Below are positions 9,782 to 19,212 of a stretch of 64,000 nt of DNA, in pieces. Each line of letters opens with the position of its first letter. Position 1 is the stretch's first letter. Under the pieces are notes generated by a model. It did no database searches, was not told where the DNA came from, and was given only the letters and a program-made list of their open reading frames with translations. Both the position numbers and the translations under genes were made by a program. Source of the DNA: Niabella pedocola (GTDB taxonomy: Bacteria; Bacteroidota; Bacteroidia; Chitinophagales; Chitinophagaceae); assembly GCF_021044425.1 (NCBI RefSeq), contig NZ_JAJNEC010000004.1:868001-932000 (forward strand), read 5' to 3'.

Positions 9782-10648
9782 ATGAAACCCCAACTACTTA
9801 AGGTTCCTACCGAACCTCAAAATTCGTTCAGCCTCAGAAAAGATTCAGTTCCTTATATAAATAACAGGTGGCATCTGCACGCAGAGCTTGAACTCATTTA
9901 TTTTAAAAAGGGAAAGGGAACCCAATATATCGGCGATAATATTTCAACATTTCGAGAGGGCGATGTTGTACTGGTAGGTTCAAATCTCCCGCATTATTGG
10001 CGATTTGCAGACTCATTTTTTGAAGACAATCCCCAGACAGTCGACGTACGGGTTGTTCATTTTTCACAGCATTTTTTAGGCAAACATTTTTTAGAGCTGC
10101 CCGAAAATCTCGAAATCAAGGAAGTTCTTGAGCGCTCAAAACGAGGATTGCAAATAAAAGGCGCAGCACGTGGCCAGATCGGCGCTCTGCTGGAACAACT
10201 TTCGGAAGCGGAAGGCAGTCAGCGGATCTTATTAATGCTGAAGGCACTTACGATGCTTGCTGCAGAAAAACAGTGCTTCGAACTCTCTTCAGTTGGCTTT
10301 CGCCCCGACTTTAGATCTGCGGATGAAAACGAGCGCCTACAGGCCATCCTGGATTATTCCGCAAAACATTTCAAACGAAAAATCACCCTTGAAGAAATTG
10401 CAGACATAGCAAATATCAGCCCCAGTTCTTTTTGCCGGTATTTTAAGTCGAGAACCCGTAAAACATATTCCAGGTATCTTATTGAACTCAGGGTGGGTTA
10501 TGCCTGCCGGCTTCTTATTGAAACCAATACATGCCTGAAACGTTTGTGTTTTGAAAGTGGTTTTAATAATTTCACCAGTTTTCATAAATATTTTAAGATC
10601 ATTACCGGCCGCAGCCCGATGATCTATCAGAAGGAGTTTCTGGTATAA
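9782..10648 (+). CDS. AraC family transcriptional regulator (divergent from PUL 1)
   Basis: A 288-residue protein. The N-terminal cupin-like sensor (about 15-140) carries the AraC-binding-type features NNRWHLHAELELIYF and GDVVLVGSNLPHYWRF. The C-terminal HTH_18 domain (about 185-288) has two helix-turn-helix units: LEEIADIANISPSSFCRYFK and the second ending FNNFTSFHKYFKIITGRSP. It probably senses a sugar from glycan breakdown and activates the divergent PUL 1 susC operon. It is closely paralogous to the regulator at 24571, and both start MKPQ-LK. Confidence 0.9.
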   Translation: MKPQLLKVPTEPQNSFSLRKDSVPYINNRWHLHAELELIYFKKGKGTQYIGDNISTFREGDVVLVGSNLPHYWRFADSFFEDNPQTVDVRVVHFSQHFLGKHFLELPENLEIKEVLERSKRGLQIKGAARGQIGALLEQLSEAEGSQRILLMLKALTMLAAEKQCFELSSVGFRPDFRSADENERLQAILDYSAKHFKRKITLEEIADIANISPSSFCRYFKSRTRKTYSRYLIELRVGYACRLLIETNTCLKRLCFESGFNNFTSFHKYFKIITGRSPMIYQKEFLV

Positions 10649-10710
10649 GCGCGTTGGCCTGGCAGGACAGATGGCGGATCCTGAGATGGTGGTATACCCC
10701 AAACTGCACG

Positions 10711-10754
10711 ATGCCAATATCAGTTATCAAATTGCTAATAACGGATATTGGCAT
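10711..10754 (+). other. Long stem-loop between araC and the sugar dehydrogenase gene
   Basis: ATGCCAATATC (10711-10721) pairs perfectly with GATATTGGCAT (10744-10754). After one mismatch, GTTAT (10723-10727) pairs with ATAAC (10738-10742), leaving a 10-nt loop. There is no downstream T-tract, so it may act as a weak terminator, an mRNA processing or stability element, or an operator for the downstream pair. Confidence 0.5.
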
Positions 10755-10819
10755 ATCCCCTGAAATACCCATATTCGTTCTATTATAAATAACATATAAA
10801 TCTGTCAAGCAATCAATAT

Positions 10820-12076
10820 ATGAAAATAAAATCCATTTTAAAAGCATGCGCCTGCCTGCTCTTTTGGAGCAGCCTTGGTTTAAATACAACGGGCCAGTCG
10901 CAAAATGCCGGACTAAAACTGCCACCCGGGTTTTCAGCAAAAACGATACTGGACAGCTCCGGCAAAACCCGGCATCTTGTAGTACTTCCGGGCGGATTGA
11001 TTTATGTAAAGATGGCCCGTCCCTGGAAGGGGAATGGAATCATGATATTAAAAGAAGACAATGCCGGGAAAGCCTCAATAGCGGGAGGATTTGGCGACTA
11101 TGGCGGAACAGGGATCTATGTAAAGAACGGTTATTTATATGCTTCTTCCAATGAAGCTGTTTTTCGTTATAAACTCAATGAAAAAAATGAGGTATTGACT
11201 CCTGACCAACCCGAACGCATTATTACGGGATTGAAAATGGGCCGCCAACATGAAACGAAATCGATCGTGCTGGACAATGACAATAACATCTATGTAAATA
11301 TTGGTTCCCCAAGTAATTCCTGCCAGTTGCAAGACCGGCAACCAGGCTCATTGGGCGTCCCTGGCTGCCCACTGCTGGACTCTGCCGGCGGTATCTGGCA
11401 GTTTCGTGTGGATAAGGCCGATCAATCCTATTCCCAGGGCATCCGTTATGCTACAGGGTTAAGAAATGTAGTAGGACTCGACTGGAACCAACAAAACAAC
11501 ACGCTATTTGTAACCCAGCACGGAAGAGACCAGCTGAATGATTTATTCCCCGCATTTTATACGGCCCAACAAAATGCAGAGCTACCCGCAGAATGCTTGT
11601 ATATGATCAAAAAAGGAGATGACGCAGGTTTTCCCTTTGCGTATTATGATCAACTTCAGAAAAAATATATGCAGGCCCCGGAATACGGCGGAGATGGAAA
11701 AAAAGAAGCCGGGAAAAAATACCTGGAGCCGGTAGTTGCCTTTCCCGGGCATATGGCTCCTAACGGACTATTATTCTATACCGGCACTCAGTTTCCTGAA
11801 AAATACAGAAACGGCGCTTTTGTAGCCTTTCACGGATCCTGGAACCGGACCCCGCAAAAGCAGGAAGGATATTATGTGGTTTTTGTTCCATTTGCCAACG
11901 GAAAGCCTTCGGGGAACTGGGAGGTTTTTGCTGATGGATTTTCAGGTCAGGCAGAAGTAATGACGCCCCGGCAGGCCAAACACCGCCCCTGTGGGTTAGC
12001 CCAAGGGCCCGATGGCGCCCTGTACGTTACGGATGATGTAAAGGGAACCATTTACAAAATAGAATATAAAAAATAA
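10820..12076 (+). CDS. PQQ-dependent sugar dehydrogenase-like protein (sorbosone/glucose dehydrogenase fold)
   Basis: A 418-residue secreted protein (signal peptide to about residue 26, LNTTGQSQ). It looks like a six-bladed beta-propeller of the soluble glucose/sorbosone dehydrogenase (GSDH) type: LPPGFSAKTIL at the start, GLRNVVGLDWN with LFVTQHGRDQL in the middle, FHGSWNRTPQ, then RPCGLAQGPDGALYVTDD near the end. The family oxidises sugars or aldoses in the periplasm using PQQ. The start of the cytochrome c gene 2 bp downstream suggests that electrons pass directly to that cytochrome. Substrate unknown. No PQQ biosynthesis genes are in the window, so PQQ would come from elsewhere. Confidence 0.82.
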   Translation: MKIKSILKACACLLFWSSLGLNTTGQSQNAGLKLPPGFSAKTILDSSGKTRHLVVLPGGLIYVKMARPWKGNGIMILKEDNAGKASIAGGFGDYGGTGIYVKNGYLYASSNEAVFRYKLNEKNEVLTPDQPERIITGLKMGRQHETKSIVLDNDNNIYVNIGSPSNSCQLQDRQPGSLGVPGCPLLDSAGGIWQFRVDKADQSYSQGIRYATGLRNVVGLDWNQQNNTLFVTQHGRDQLNDLFPAFYTAQQNAELPAECLYMIKKGDDAGFPFAYYDQLQKKYMQAPEYGGDGKKEAGKKYLEPVVAFPGHMAPNGLLFYTGTQFPEKYRNGAFVAFHGSWNRTPQKQEGYYVVFVPFANGKPSGNWEVFADGFSGQAEVMTPRQAKHRPCGLAQGPDGALYVTDDVKGTIYKIEYKK

Positions 12077-12077
12077 A

Positions 12078-12524
12078 ATGCGAAAAGTCTTCACATTGGG
12101 TCTTGTGATTATTTCACTGACCGGTTTTGCACAATCTGCTAAAAAACCAGTCGCCAAGAAACCCGTTACTCATGTTTCAGCAGCAACGCTTTCGATAAAC
12201 AGAGGGAAACTGGTGTATCAAAAATTCTGCATGTCCTGCCATCAGGCAGACGGCGGAGGCGTTCCAAATTTAAACCCTCCGTTAATTGGCACCACAGGGG
12301 TCTTGGGTAATAAAAACAGGCTGGTTAAAATAGTAAGAAATGGGCTTCAGGAGCACGTTGAAATCGACGGCGAGTTTTACTCCAATAATATGCCCCCCTT
12401 TAAGATGTTGACCGACCAGCAGGTGGCAGATGTATTAACCTATATACGAAGAAGTTTTGGGAATAAGGCTACCCCTGTTTTAAAAAGTGAAGTATCCCCG
12501 TACTATGCAAAAGGGAAAAAGTAA
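12078..12524 (+). CDS. Secreted mono-haem c-type cytochrome
   Basis: 148 residues: signal peptide (VIISLTGFAQS), a Lys/Pro-rich linker, then one cytochrome c domain (about 40-130). The haem site is CMSCH in FCMSCHQADGGG, and a distal methionine ligand lies in NNMPPFKMLTDQQ. Its place immediately after the GSDH-like gene (2-bp gap) makes it the probable periplasmic electron acceptor for that enzyme. The unit ends before a strong hairpin at 12641. Confidence 0.9.
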   Translation: MRKVFTLGLVIISLTGFAQSAKKPVAKKPVTHVSAATLSINRGKLVYQKFCMSCHQADGGGVPNLNPPLIGTTGVLGNKNRLVKIVRNGLQEHVEIDGEFYSNNMPPFKMLTDQQVADVLTYIRRSFGNKATPVLKSEVSPYYAKGKK

Positions 12525-12640
12525 TTAGATCGGCCTTCAAATTCCGGACTATATCATTTAACAACGACGCCCTGATGAAGGAATAGTTACGGCCAGCGTT
12601 ATTTCAACGGCAGCAAGGCAGCAGTAAGGGATTCACATGA

Positions 12641-12678
12641 ATAAAGAGGCCTCACTCTAAAAAGTGAGGCCTCTTTAT
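12641..12678. terminator. Perfect 16-bp hairpin, bidirectional terminator
   Basis: ATAAAGAGGCCTCACT, a 6-nt loop, then AGTGAGGCCTCTTTAT. The stem is perfect and the A/T-rich outer arms provide a T-run in both directions. It lies between the plus-strand cytochrome (ends 12524) and the minus-strand GH105 gene (ends 12693), so it can terminate both transcripts. Confidence 0.85.
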
Positions 12679-12692
12679 CGTTTGCGGAAAAA

Positions 12693-13832
12693 TTATCGCA
12701 GCAACGCCGTTGCACACCAAAGCAAGGGCGCCTGGCCGTGCAGGTCACCGGTATTCCGTTTGCGATCCATATAGTACTGGAGATCGTTCTTTTTATTGGT
12801 TCCTTCACAAACATCTGTAATATCGTTCTCCGTATTGATATACGTAATCAACGCCAGCCAGGCTTTCCGGGCCGCCGGCGCATACATCTTTTTATCCAGC
12901 CAACCCTCTTTTACCCCGGTAATAAAAGCGCATGTAAACATTCCTGTACAGGAAGTTTCTTTCCAGGAATCCGGGTTGTCAATCAGCTGCCGCCACATAC
13001 CATCTTCAGCCTGATATTTAAGCAAGGTTGCCATCATTTTCTGGTATCCTTCCATAATACGTGAACGGTTGGGATTGTCTTTGGGTAACGAGCGCAGTAA
13101 TTCACTCATCCCTACCGCCATCCACCCATCGCCCCGCCCCCAGTAATAAGGAACACCCGGTGCATGGTAAAACAACCCATTGGGCTGTTGCAGTGAATCC
13201 AGGTAAAATACCATTTCATTTGCAGCCTTATCAATATACATCCGATCTCCGGTAGCCCGGTAGGCCTGGGTTTGAACAGCTGTTAGCATAAACATGTCAT
13301 CTATCCAAAGCCGGGTTTGCCAACTCAACCCTTTGCCATAAAACCGATGCGAATCAGCTGTTACCATTTTCCCTTCAGGAGGTCCCCACTGTTTATCTGC
13401 CATTCGCTTACCGATAGACAAATAACGCGGATCTTTTGTTTGCATATACAATTCAAAGGGCACAGCTCCAAACACTGTACGATCCACATGATCCGGAGTG
13501 GGAATCAGTGTATCCCTGCTTCCGAACAAAGGCGTAAAGCGATCGGCGAGTTGCCGGACCAATGCCTTATTACCCGTTTCCTTTGCAAATGTAAGTGCAC
13601 CATACCAGGTACAGGTTTCCGGGTACGTAATTGATTTAGGAGGCCCGGGACGGTTAAAATTGGTATGCGGCGTAATTATAAAGCGCGCGGCAATCCGGTC
13701 TCCTATTTCCTTTGGTGAGCTGCCGGTTGGCCAGGATTTAAATTCCTCTACTTTGGACAACTGCGCCACAGCCGTTCCAAAGCCGGAGCATAGTACGAAA
13801 GTACCGGCAACCCATATATTCGCTGATTTCAT
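12693..13832 (-). CDS. GH105 (YteR/RhiN-like) unsaturated rhamnogalacturonyl/glucuronyl hydrolase
   Basis: I start at the ATG at 13832 (MKSANIWVAG, signal peptide ending AVAQ). The open frame extends to 13898 but would run close to the SusD stop. About 379 residues form the (alpha/alpha)6 barrel of GH88/GH105. Recognisable family features are TYPETCTWYGALTFA, the catalytic-region WIDDMFML, PYYWGRGDGWMAVGMSELL, and DGMWRQLIDNPDSWKETSCT. The enzyme removes unsaturated uronic acid from oligosaccharides released by pectate or rhamnogalacturonan lyases. It is the last gene of the PUL 2 operon, pointing to a lyase-generated uronic acid substrate. Confidence 0.88.
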   Translation of the reverse strand: MKSANIWVAGTFVLCSGFGTAVAQLSKVEEFKSWPTGSSPKEIGDRIAARFIITPHTNFNRPGPPKSITYPETCTWYGALTFAKETGNKALVRQLADRFTPLFGSRDTLIPTPDHVDRTVFGAVPFELYMQTKDPRYLSIGKRMADKQWGPPEGKMVTADSHRFYGKGLSWQTRLWIDDMFMLTAVQTQAYRATGDRMYIDKAANEMVFYLDSLQQPNGLFYHAPGVPYYWGRGDGWMAVGMSELLRSLPKDNPNRSRIMEGYQKMMATLLKYQAEDGMWRQLIDNPDSWKETSCTGMFTCAFITGVKEGWLDKKMYAPAARKAWLALITYINTENDITDVCEGTNKKNDLQYYMDRKRNTGDLHGQAPLLWCATALLR

Positions 13833-13888
13833 ATAACGTTCGTGATTTTTCTTATTCTTTAAATTATTGCAAACCCGAATGTCGGTCT

Positions 13889-15598
13889 CTAAAACCATCC
13901 GGGGTTTTGCGGGTAAACTTCTCCCGTGGTTACAGCATCGATCTGGTTTTGCGGTATCGGACGCAGTACATGAAAATCTTTAATATTGGCAGCGGCCTCC
14001 GGGTTGTAGTTCTTTGTTTTTACCCGGTCGATCAGCTTGCTGGTCCGCACCAGGTCCAGCCAACGGGTGAGCTCGCCGCATAGCTCCCGGCTACGTTCAT
14101 CCAGTATAAAATCAAGCGAGGGAATATCCGCCACATCCATTACGCCAGGGTTGGCGTTTGGATAGGCCGCCCGCCGTCTTACAATGTTGATGTTCTGGAT
14201 GGCGTCTGCCATGCTTGCGCCTCCCATATAAGCCGCTTCTGCGGCAATGAGATAGGTTTCTGCAAGGCGGTAAACGATCACCGGACGGATGGAAGGGTAG
14301 TTCATATCAGCCCTTTTGGTATCATTATACTTTTTCATATAAGGGCTCAGGCTAATTGTGTAGTTATTCGGGGGCATCAACAGGTACCTGGAAGCAGCGA
14401 TCTCCGCGTTGGTTGCTGCCCGGCCAGGCATATAAATCGCCGTATCTCCTACTGAAAATTTTGGCTTACCCACCGCTGCATCTGCCGGAGCTCCGGGAGG
14501 AAGCGGAGCCGTCCACTTGGGTATAGAAGCTGCGTTATTACTATACCATACGGTCTGGAAGGTTTTATTATACCGGGTATCATTTACCCGCTCCTGGAAT
14601 GCCACATCGGTTAGCCAGCGGGTTGGCACACAGCGAATATAAGGCCTGCCGTACAGCACGTCCCGTTTCATTCCTCCTACGTCTTCATATTTTGGCACCC
14701 ACATATGATTTAATACATTATCGGACCCGCCGCTGTTATTGGGACCATTGTACGCCAGGTTAGAGGTATGCTGAACGGTCCATATAACTTCGTTGCTGGC
14801 TTCATTGCCTTCTGCAAATACCTGTCCAAAATCCTGCAACAACGAAAGCCCGCTATTATTGATCACCTCCATGGCATTGGTATATGCATTCTTGTAATCA
14901 TCAGCTTTTTTTGCGGCGGAGCCCGCTCTTGCAAGGTATACCTTGGCCAATACGTGCAAGGCCGCTGCTTTGGTGGCCTTTCCAGGCAACACACCTCCGC
15001 TTTTGGGACTTAAAGGAAAAGCGGGGGTACCTATCGCATCGTTGAGATCCTGAATGATAAAATCATATACCGCCGCCAGGGAAGCACGTGTTGCAGACGT
15101 AACAGGAGTGGTCTGAAAGTTTTTATTCAGTGTTACATCTCCCCAAAACTGTACCAGCAGGAAATAACAGTTTGCCCGCAGAAACTTTGCTTCCGCCACC
15201 ATCCGCGCTTTTTGTTCGTCCGGGATCCCGGCTACTTTGGGGGCGTTTTCAATAACCCCGTTACAGGTATTGATATTTGTGTAGCACTCCTTCCAGATGG
15301 CTGCAACGGTACCATTGGAAGTGTTATAGTTGCTGTTATATTTATTAATATCATTGTTCCCATCCTTTCCTGTATAAAACTCATCCGTACCGATTACAGT
15401 CATAGTAAACAGGTTTTGCGTGCCCCAAAGGTTCCGGGTACCTGCGTAAGCAGCATCCAGGCCCTTTTGCAATCCCTGTGTGGTTGAAAGAAACTCAGGA
15501 GTCAGTATGGAATGAGGTTCCTCCCTTAATTGTCTGGAACAGGCCGAAACAATCACCATAACCAGTATGCCATATATACTATAAAATTTCGTTTTCAT
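13889..15598 (-). CDS. RagB/SusD family lipoprotein (PUL 2)
   Basis: 569 residues from the ATG at 15598 (MKTKFYSIYG). The open frame begins 11 codons earlier without any signal-like sequence. The lipobox is VIVSAC. Body motifs match SusD: EAKFLRANCYFLLVQFWGDV in the N-terminal half and FILDERSRELCGELTRWLDL near the C-terminus, with the end PQNPGW. It forms the surface lid of the PUL 2 SusC. It is diverged from the PUL 1 and PUL 3 SusD proteins and lacks their KKYL-VPD start, so it likely recognises a different glycan. No SusE-like lipoprotein follows it; the next gene is GH105. Confidence 0.95.
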   Translation of the reverse strand: MKTKFYSIYGILVMVIVSACSRQLREEPHSILTPEFLSTTQGLQKGLDAAYAGTRNLWGTQNLFTMTVIGTDEFYTGKDGNNDINKYNSNYNTSNGTVAAIWKECYTNINTCNGVIENAPKVAGIPDEQKARMVAEAKFLRANCYFLLVQFWGDVTLNKNFQTTPVTSATRASLAAVYDFIIQDLNDAIGTPAFPLSPKSGGVLPGKATKAAALHVLAKVYLARAGSAAKKADDYKNAYTNAMEVINNSGLSLLQDFGQVFAEGNEASNEVIWTVQHTSNLAYNGPNNSGGSDNVLNHMWVPKYEDVGGMKRDVLYGRPYIRCVPTRWLTDVAFQERVNDTRYNKTFQTVWYSNNAASIPKWTAPLPPGAPADAAVGKPKFSVGDTAIYMPGRAATNAEIAASRYLLMPPNNYTISLSPYMKKYNDTKRADMNYPSIRPVIVYRLAETYLIAAEAAYMGGASMADAIQNINIVRRRAAYPNANPGVMDVADIPSLDFILDERSRELCGELTRWLDLVRTSKLIDRVKTKNYNPEAAANIKDFHVLRPIPQNQIDAVTTGEVYPQNPGWF

Positions 15599-15678
15599 TT
15601 CTATATCTTTTGTAGCCCGCCGTCGGAGCAAGCCGTTGTAAATATTAATCCCGTATCATTTCTGTTCATCTGTAACTG

Positions 15679-18600
15679 CTAAAAGGTAATGTTAAGTCCG
15701 AAAAGGATTGAATACGTTGCCGGAGTATCCACATTGATCTCTCCCCGGTTATTACCGCCATTAATCGCTTCCGGATCGATCCCCTTGTACACGCTCCGGT
15801 ACTTTGAAAACAGGATGAACGCATCATTGGCTGTTACATATACTCTTGCTGACCGCAGATTTGCTTTCAAAAATGAAGCAGGCAGGTTATATCCCAGTGT
15901 GAGGCTCCTTATTTTAACGAACGTGCCATCAAAATATCCGAGGGTTGAATTATTAGGCGTATTGGTAGAGGCGGCGTTGGCTTTTGGCCAGAAGTTCTCA
16001 TTATTCTCTGGTGTCCAGTAATGCACCCGCAGGTTGTTGTAATTCCCCTGGAAGGTATTGGCAAAACCACTGTTGTGCATACGGCTGGTAATAGTGCTTC
16101 CAAAACGGCCAAAGGCCACTACCGTAAAGTCAAAGTTTTTATACGCCAGTCTGTTGGTAAAGCCGGCAGACCATTTGGGCTGACTTGAGCCCAGGATCAC
16201 CCGGTCGCTGGCATTGATCTTACTGTCGCCGTTTACATCTTCTACCCTGATGTTACCGATCACCGATCCGGTTCCGGCCAGAGAAAGGCCCAGGCTTTTT
16301 GCAAGTGCTGAATCCGCTGCAGTATTTTGCCAGATCCCGATCTTCCGGTAATCATAGATCGTTCCGATAGGATACCCCACAAACCGGCTATTGGTAATAT
16401 CCATTAAAACGCCTTCCTGCAATTGTGTGATCTTTCCCCTGTTTAAAAAGAAATTAATATCCGATGTCCAACTCAGTTTACTACGCCCGTCACCGGCGAT
16501 ATTCACTGTATTCAGCTGAATTTCGATCCCTTTATTCTCGGTTTTTCCCACGTTGGTCACTATAGGATTGGAAATCCCCGATGTGGGTGGCAAACTTTGG
16601 GGCAGCAGCAAAGAGCTCGTTGCCTGTTTATACAGATCAATTGCGCCGGAAATACGGCCATTAAAAAAACCGAAATCCAGGCCGATATTCGTAGTGGCGG
16701 TATATTCCCAGGTAAGATCAGGATTCGGCACATCTGAAAGATAGACGCCGGTGGTTGTTTGATCGCCATAATTATAAACAGCCGCGGATAACGCTCCAAG
16801 AGTCTGGTACGGATCAATCGCTGTATTCCCTACCTTTCCATACCCTACCCTTAATTTAAGATTGGTGATAAAGAGCGCGTTCTTAATAAAATCCTCTTCG
16901 CCCATATTCCAGGCCAATACCCCGGAAGGAAATGCCTTGAACTGATTACCCGGCGCCAGTCTTGACGAGCCATCGGACCGCACCGTAACGGTGGCCAGGT
17001 ATTTATTTTTGAACCCGTAATTCAAACGTCCCATCAGCGAAACGATATCCCATTTCGCATAACTTCCAACCCCTTTCAGATTCGAGCCAAAGGTGGGATT
17101 ATAGTACCAGAGCTGGTCAGCAACAATATCATTATTATCAAACTGGCTGGTTTGCCCCTGCGATTCCTGCAAGCTGAACAAGCCGGTAAAATCCAGTTTA
17201 TGTTTTTCAGCAAACACCCGGTTATAGGTAAGAATATTCTCCAGGGTATAGTTAGTTGAAAACTCGGTTCTGTTACGGGAGGTAGACAGTCCGCCAAGAT
17301 TGTTGGAGGTAGCACTGGCATAAAAGTTACCATAGATATCCGATCGTATTTCCGCACCGGCATTAAACTTATATTTCAGCCCCTTTGCCAGGTTTACGTC
17401 CAGATAAAGTGTGGTAAAAGTACCCGTTCTTTTCCGGTTCTCTACTTTTGCACCTTCCACAAAATCGCCCAGGGGGTTCCATACCTGGTTGGCACTGCCC
17501 GGCACAAACCCCCAGAGATTGCCATTTTCATCATACGGTGTAGCCAACGGACTTGCCCGGAGCACCTGGCCCATCGGATTGGCATTTTCTCCCTTTGTGA
17601 TACTGTAATTATTTAGCGAGCTCAGCCCGATTTTAAAAGCCTTTCCCAGTTGCTGATCCACATTGATTCTTACAGAGTACCGTTCAAAGGATTGCCCGGG
17701 GTAGATGCCCGTTTCATTATGATACCCTGCCGACATTGCATATTGTGTTTTTTCCGACCCACCCGAAACACTAACCTGGTGATCGGTATTCAGGCCTTTT
17801 TTATAGATCAGGTCCTGCCAGTCCGTACTACGCCCCATATTCATGGATTCAATTTCCTGCGTTGCAAAAACGCCATCTTCTATGATCTTTGGATCATCGA
17901 TGCCCGTATACTTGCGATTGCCGTTACTTAAAAAGTTGCCGTTATAGGCGGCCCATTTTTTCAGCAGCGCAAATTCCTCGCCATTCATCACCTCAATCTT
18001 CCCCAGGTTCTTTACATAGCCGGCATACCCGCTATAGGAGATCACGGCTTTACCATTGCGCCCTCTTTTACTTGTAACCAGGATCACGCCGTTAGCACCT
18101 CTCGATCCGTAGATAGCAGTTGCGGATGCATCTTTCAAAATTTCCACAGAAACGATATCATCCGGGTTAAGATCATTGATATTACCGTTATAGGGGATGC
18201 CGTCTACTACAAATAACGGTCCGTTATCTGCACTGATGGAGCGCACTCCCCGGATCCGGATCACCGGAGATGCCCCCGGCTTACTGTTACCACCGCCTTT
18301 TTGGATATCAATACCGGCGCCCCTGCCCTGTAACGCCTGGGAGAGGTTGGCTGCCGGCACCTCCCGCAGGGCTTTCTCGTTTACCGATGTGATGGAACCG
18401 GTAATATCCGATTTTTTCTGGGTGCCATATCCCACCACAATTACTTCGTCGAGCTTTCCATCGCTTTTTTCCAGGATGATCCCGGACGAAACGGCAGCAA
18501 CAGCCACTTCCTTCGTTTTAAAGCCCACTACCGAAATAACAAGCACAGACTGCTGATCCTTTACCTCTATAAGAAAACTACCGTCATCATTGGTAACCGT

Positions 18601-19071
18601 GCCATTTGAAGTTCCTTTTTCCACCACATTTGCCCCCGAAACCGGCAGGCCATTTTCATCGGTCACGGTTCCCTTCACCGGCAGTTCTGCTACAATTCCA
18701 TCCTCATTACCGGTAATCACAATCAGGCCCTTGTTCATTTTCTTATAAGAAAAACCAGTGGTTCTTAAAACCTTCTGCATGACCTCGTCAATACTGGCAT
18801 CCTTTGCCAGCACGTCAATTTTCTGCCGGCTCAGGGCCACGCTGTCGCTGTAAACAAAACGGTAATCGTACCGGGCCTCAATACCCCTCAAAATGGCCAT
18901 AATTGAGATATTGGATTGCCTCAGATTGATTTTTTCCTGGGAAAAGGTGTTGATCGCAACGGCCTGACTGGATGTTAAGAACGTTATTAATACGGCAAGC
19001 TTCATTACCAACAGGTATTTAATAATTAATTGGCTCCTGACGCACACGCCAGGGCAATCTTTAATTTTCAT
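15679..19071 (-). CDS. SusC/RagA TonB-dependent transporter with N-terminal STN domain (PUL 2)
   Basis: 1130 residues. The N-terminus (MKLAVLITFLTSSQAVA) is a signal peptide. Residues about 45-120 are a secretin/TonB short N-terminal (STN) domain (ISIMAILRGIEARYDYRFVY, IDEVMQKVLRTTGFSY). This is followed by a carboxypeptidase-regulatory-like domain, the plug (VGYGTQKKSDITGSI, GSRGANGVILVTS) and the barrel. STN domains signal to FecR-type anti-sigma factors, and fecR and sigma genes lie just upstream. The transporter therefore both imports glycan and reports its presence. Confidence 0.96.
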   Translation of the reverse strand: MKIKDCPGVCVRSQLIIKYLLVMKLAVLITFLTSSQAVAINTFSQEKINLRQSNISIMAILRGIEARYDYRFVYSDSVALSRQKIDVLAKDASIDEVMQKVLRTTGFSYKKMNKGLIVITGNEDGIVAELPVKGTVTDENGLPVSGANVVEKGTSNGTVTNDDGSFLIEVKDQQSVLVISVVGFKTKEVAVAAVSSGIILEKSDGKLDEVIVVGYGTQKKSDITGSITSVNEKALREVPAANLSQALQGRGAGIDIQKGGGNSKPGASPVIRIRGVRSISADNGPLFVVDGIPYNGNINDLNPDDIVSVEILKDASATAIYGSRGANGVILVTSKRGRNGKAVISYSGYAGYVKNLGKIEVMNGEEFALLKKWAAYNGNFLSNGNRKYTGIDDPKIIEDGVFATQEIESMNMGRSTDWQDLIYKKGLNTDHQVSVSGGSEKTQYAMSAGYHNETGIYPGQSFERYSVRINVDQQLGKAFKIGLSSLNNYSITKGENANPMGQVLRASPLATPYDENGNLWGFVPGSANQVWNPLGDFVEGAKVENRKRTGTFTTLYLDVNLAKGLKYKFNAGAEIRSDIYGNFYASATSNNLGGLSTSRNRTEFSTNYTLENILTYNRVFAEKHKLDFTGLFSLQESQGQTSQFDNNDIVADQLWYYNPTFGSNLKGVGSYAKWDIVSLMGRLNYGFKNKYLATVTVRSDGSSRLAPGNQFKAFPSGVLAWNMGEEDFIKNALFITNLKLRVGYGKVGNTAIDPYQTLGALSAAVYNYGDQTTTGVYLSDVPNPDLTWEYTATTNIGLDFGFFNGRISGAIDLYKQATSSLLLPQSLPPTSGISNPIVTNVGKTENKGIEIQLNTVNIAGDGRSKLSWTSDINFFLNRGKITQLQEGVLMDITNSRFVGYPIGTIYDYRKIGIWQNTAADSALAKSLGLSLAGTGSVIGNIRVEDVNGDSKINASDRVILGSSQPKWSAGFTNRLAYKNFDFTVVAFGRFGSTITSRMHNSGFANTFQGNYNNLRVHYWTPENNENFWPKANAASTNTPNNSTLGYFDGTFVKIRSLTLGYNLPASFLKANLRSARVYVTANDAFILFSKYRSVYKGIDPEAINGGNNRGEINVDTPATYSILFGLNITF

Positions 19072-19126
19072 ATTTTTGTATTCATTAAAGTGATGGAATA
19101 TTGCTGTCCAGGCAATTATTTCGGTC

Positions 19127-19161
19127 TTTATCCGGCGGAAAATGTTGCAAGCATTTTCCGC
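19127..19161 (-). promoter_or_regulatory. Stem-loop plus CCGGATAAA between fecR and susC (PUL 2)
   Basis: On the minus strand a perfect 10-bp stem (GCGGAAAATG / CATTTTCCGC, 7-nt loop containing TTGCAA) is followed directly by CCGGATAAA. The same arrangement occurs at 37572-37615 between fecR and susC of PUL 3. It may be an attenuator, an mRNA processing site that sets the FecR:SusC ratio, or part of a susC promoter. Confidence 0.5.
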
Positions 19162-19212
19162 TATTTTTTATATACTATGTTTCTTTTCTCATATGGGATC
19201 ATTTTTAAAGCG

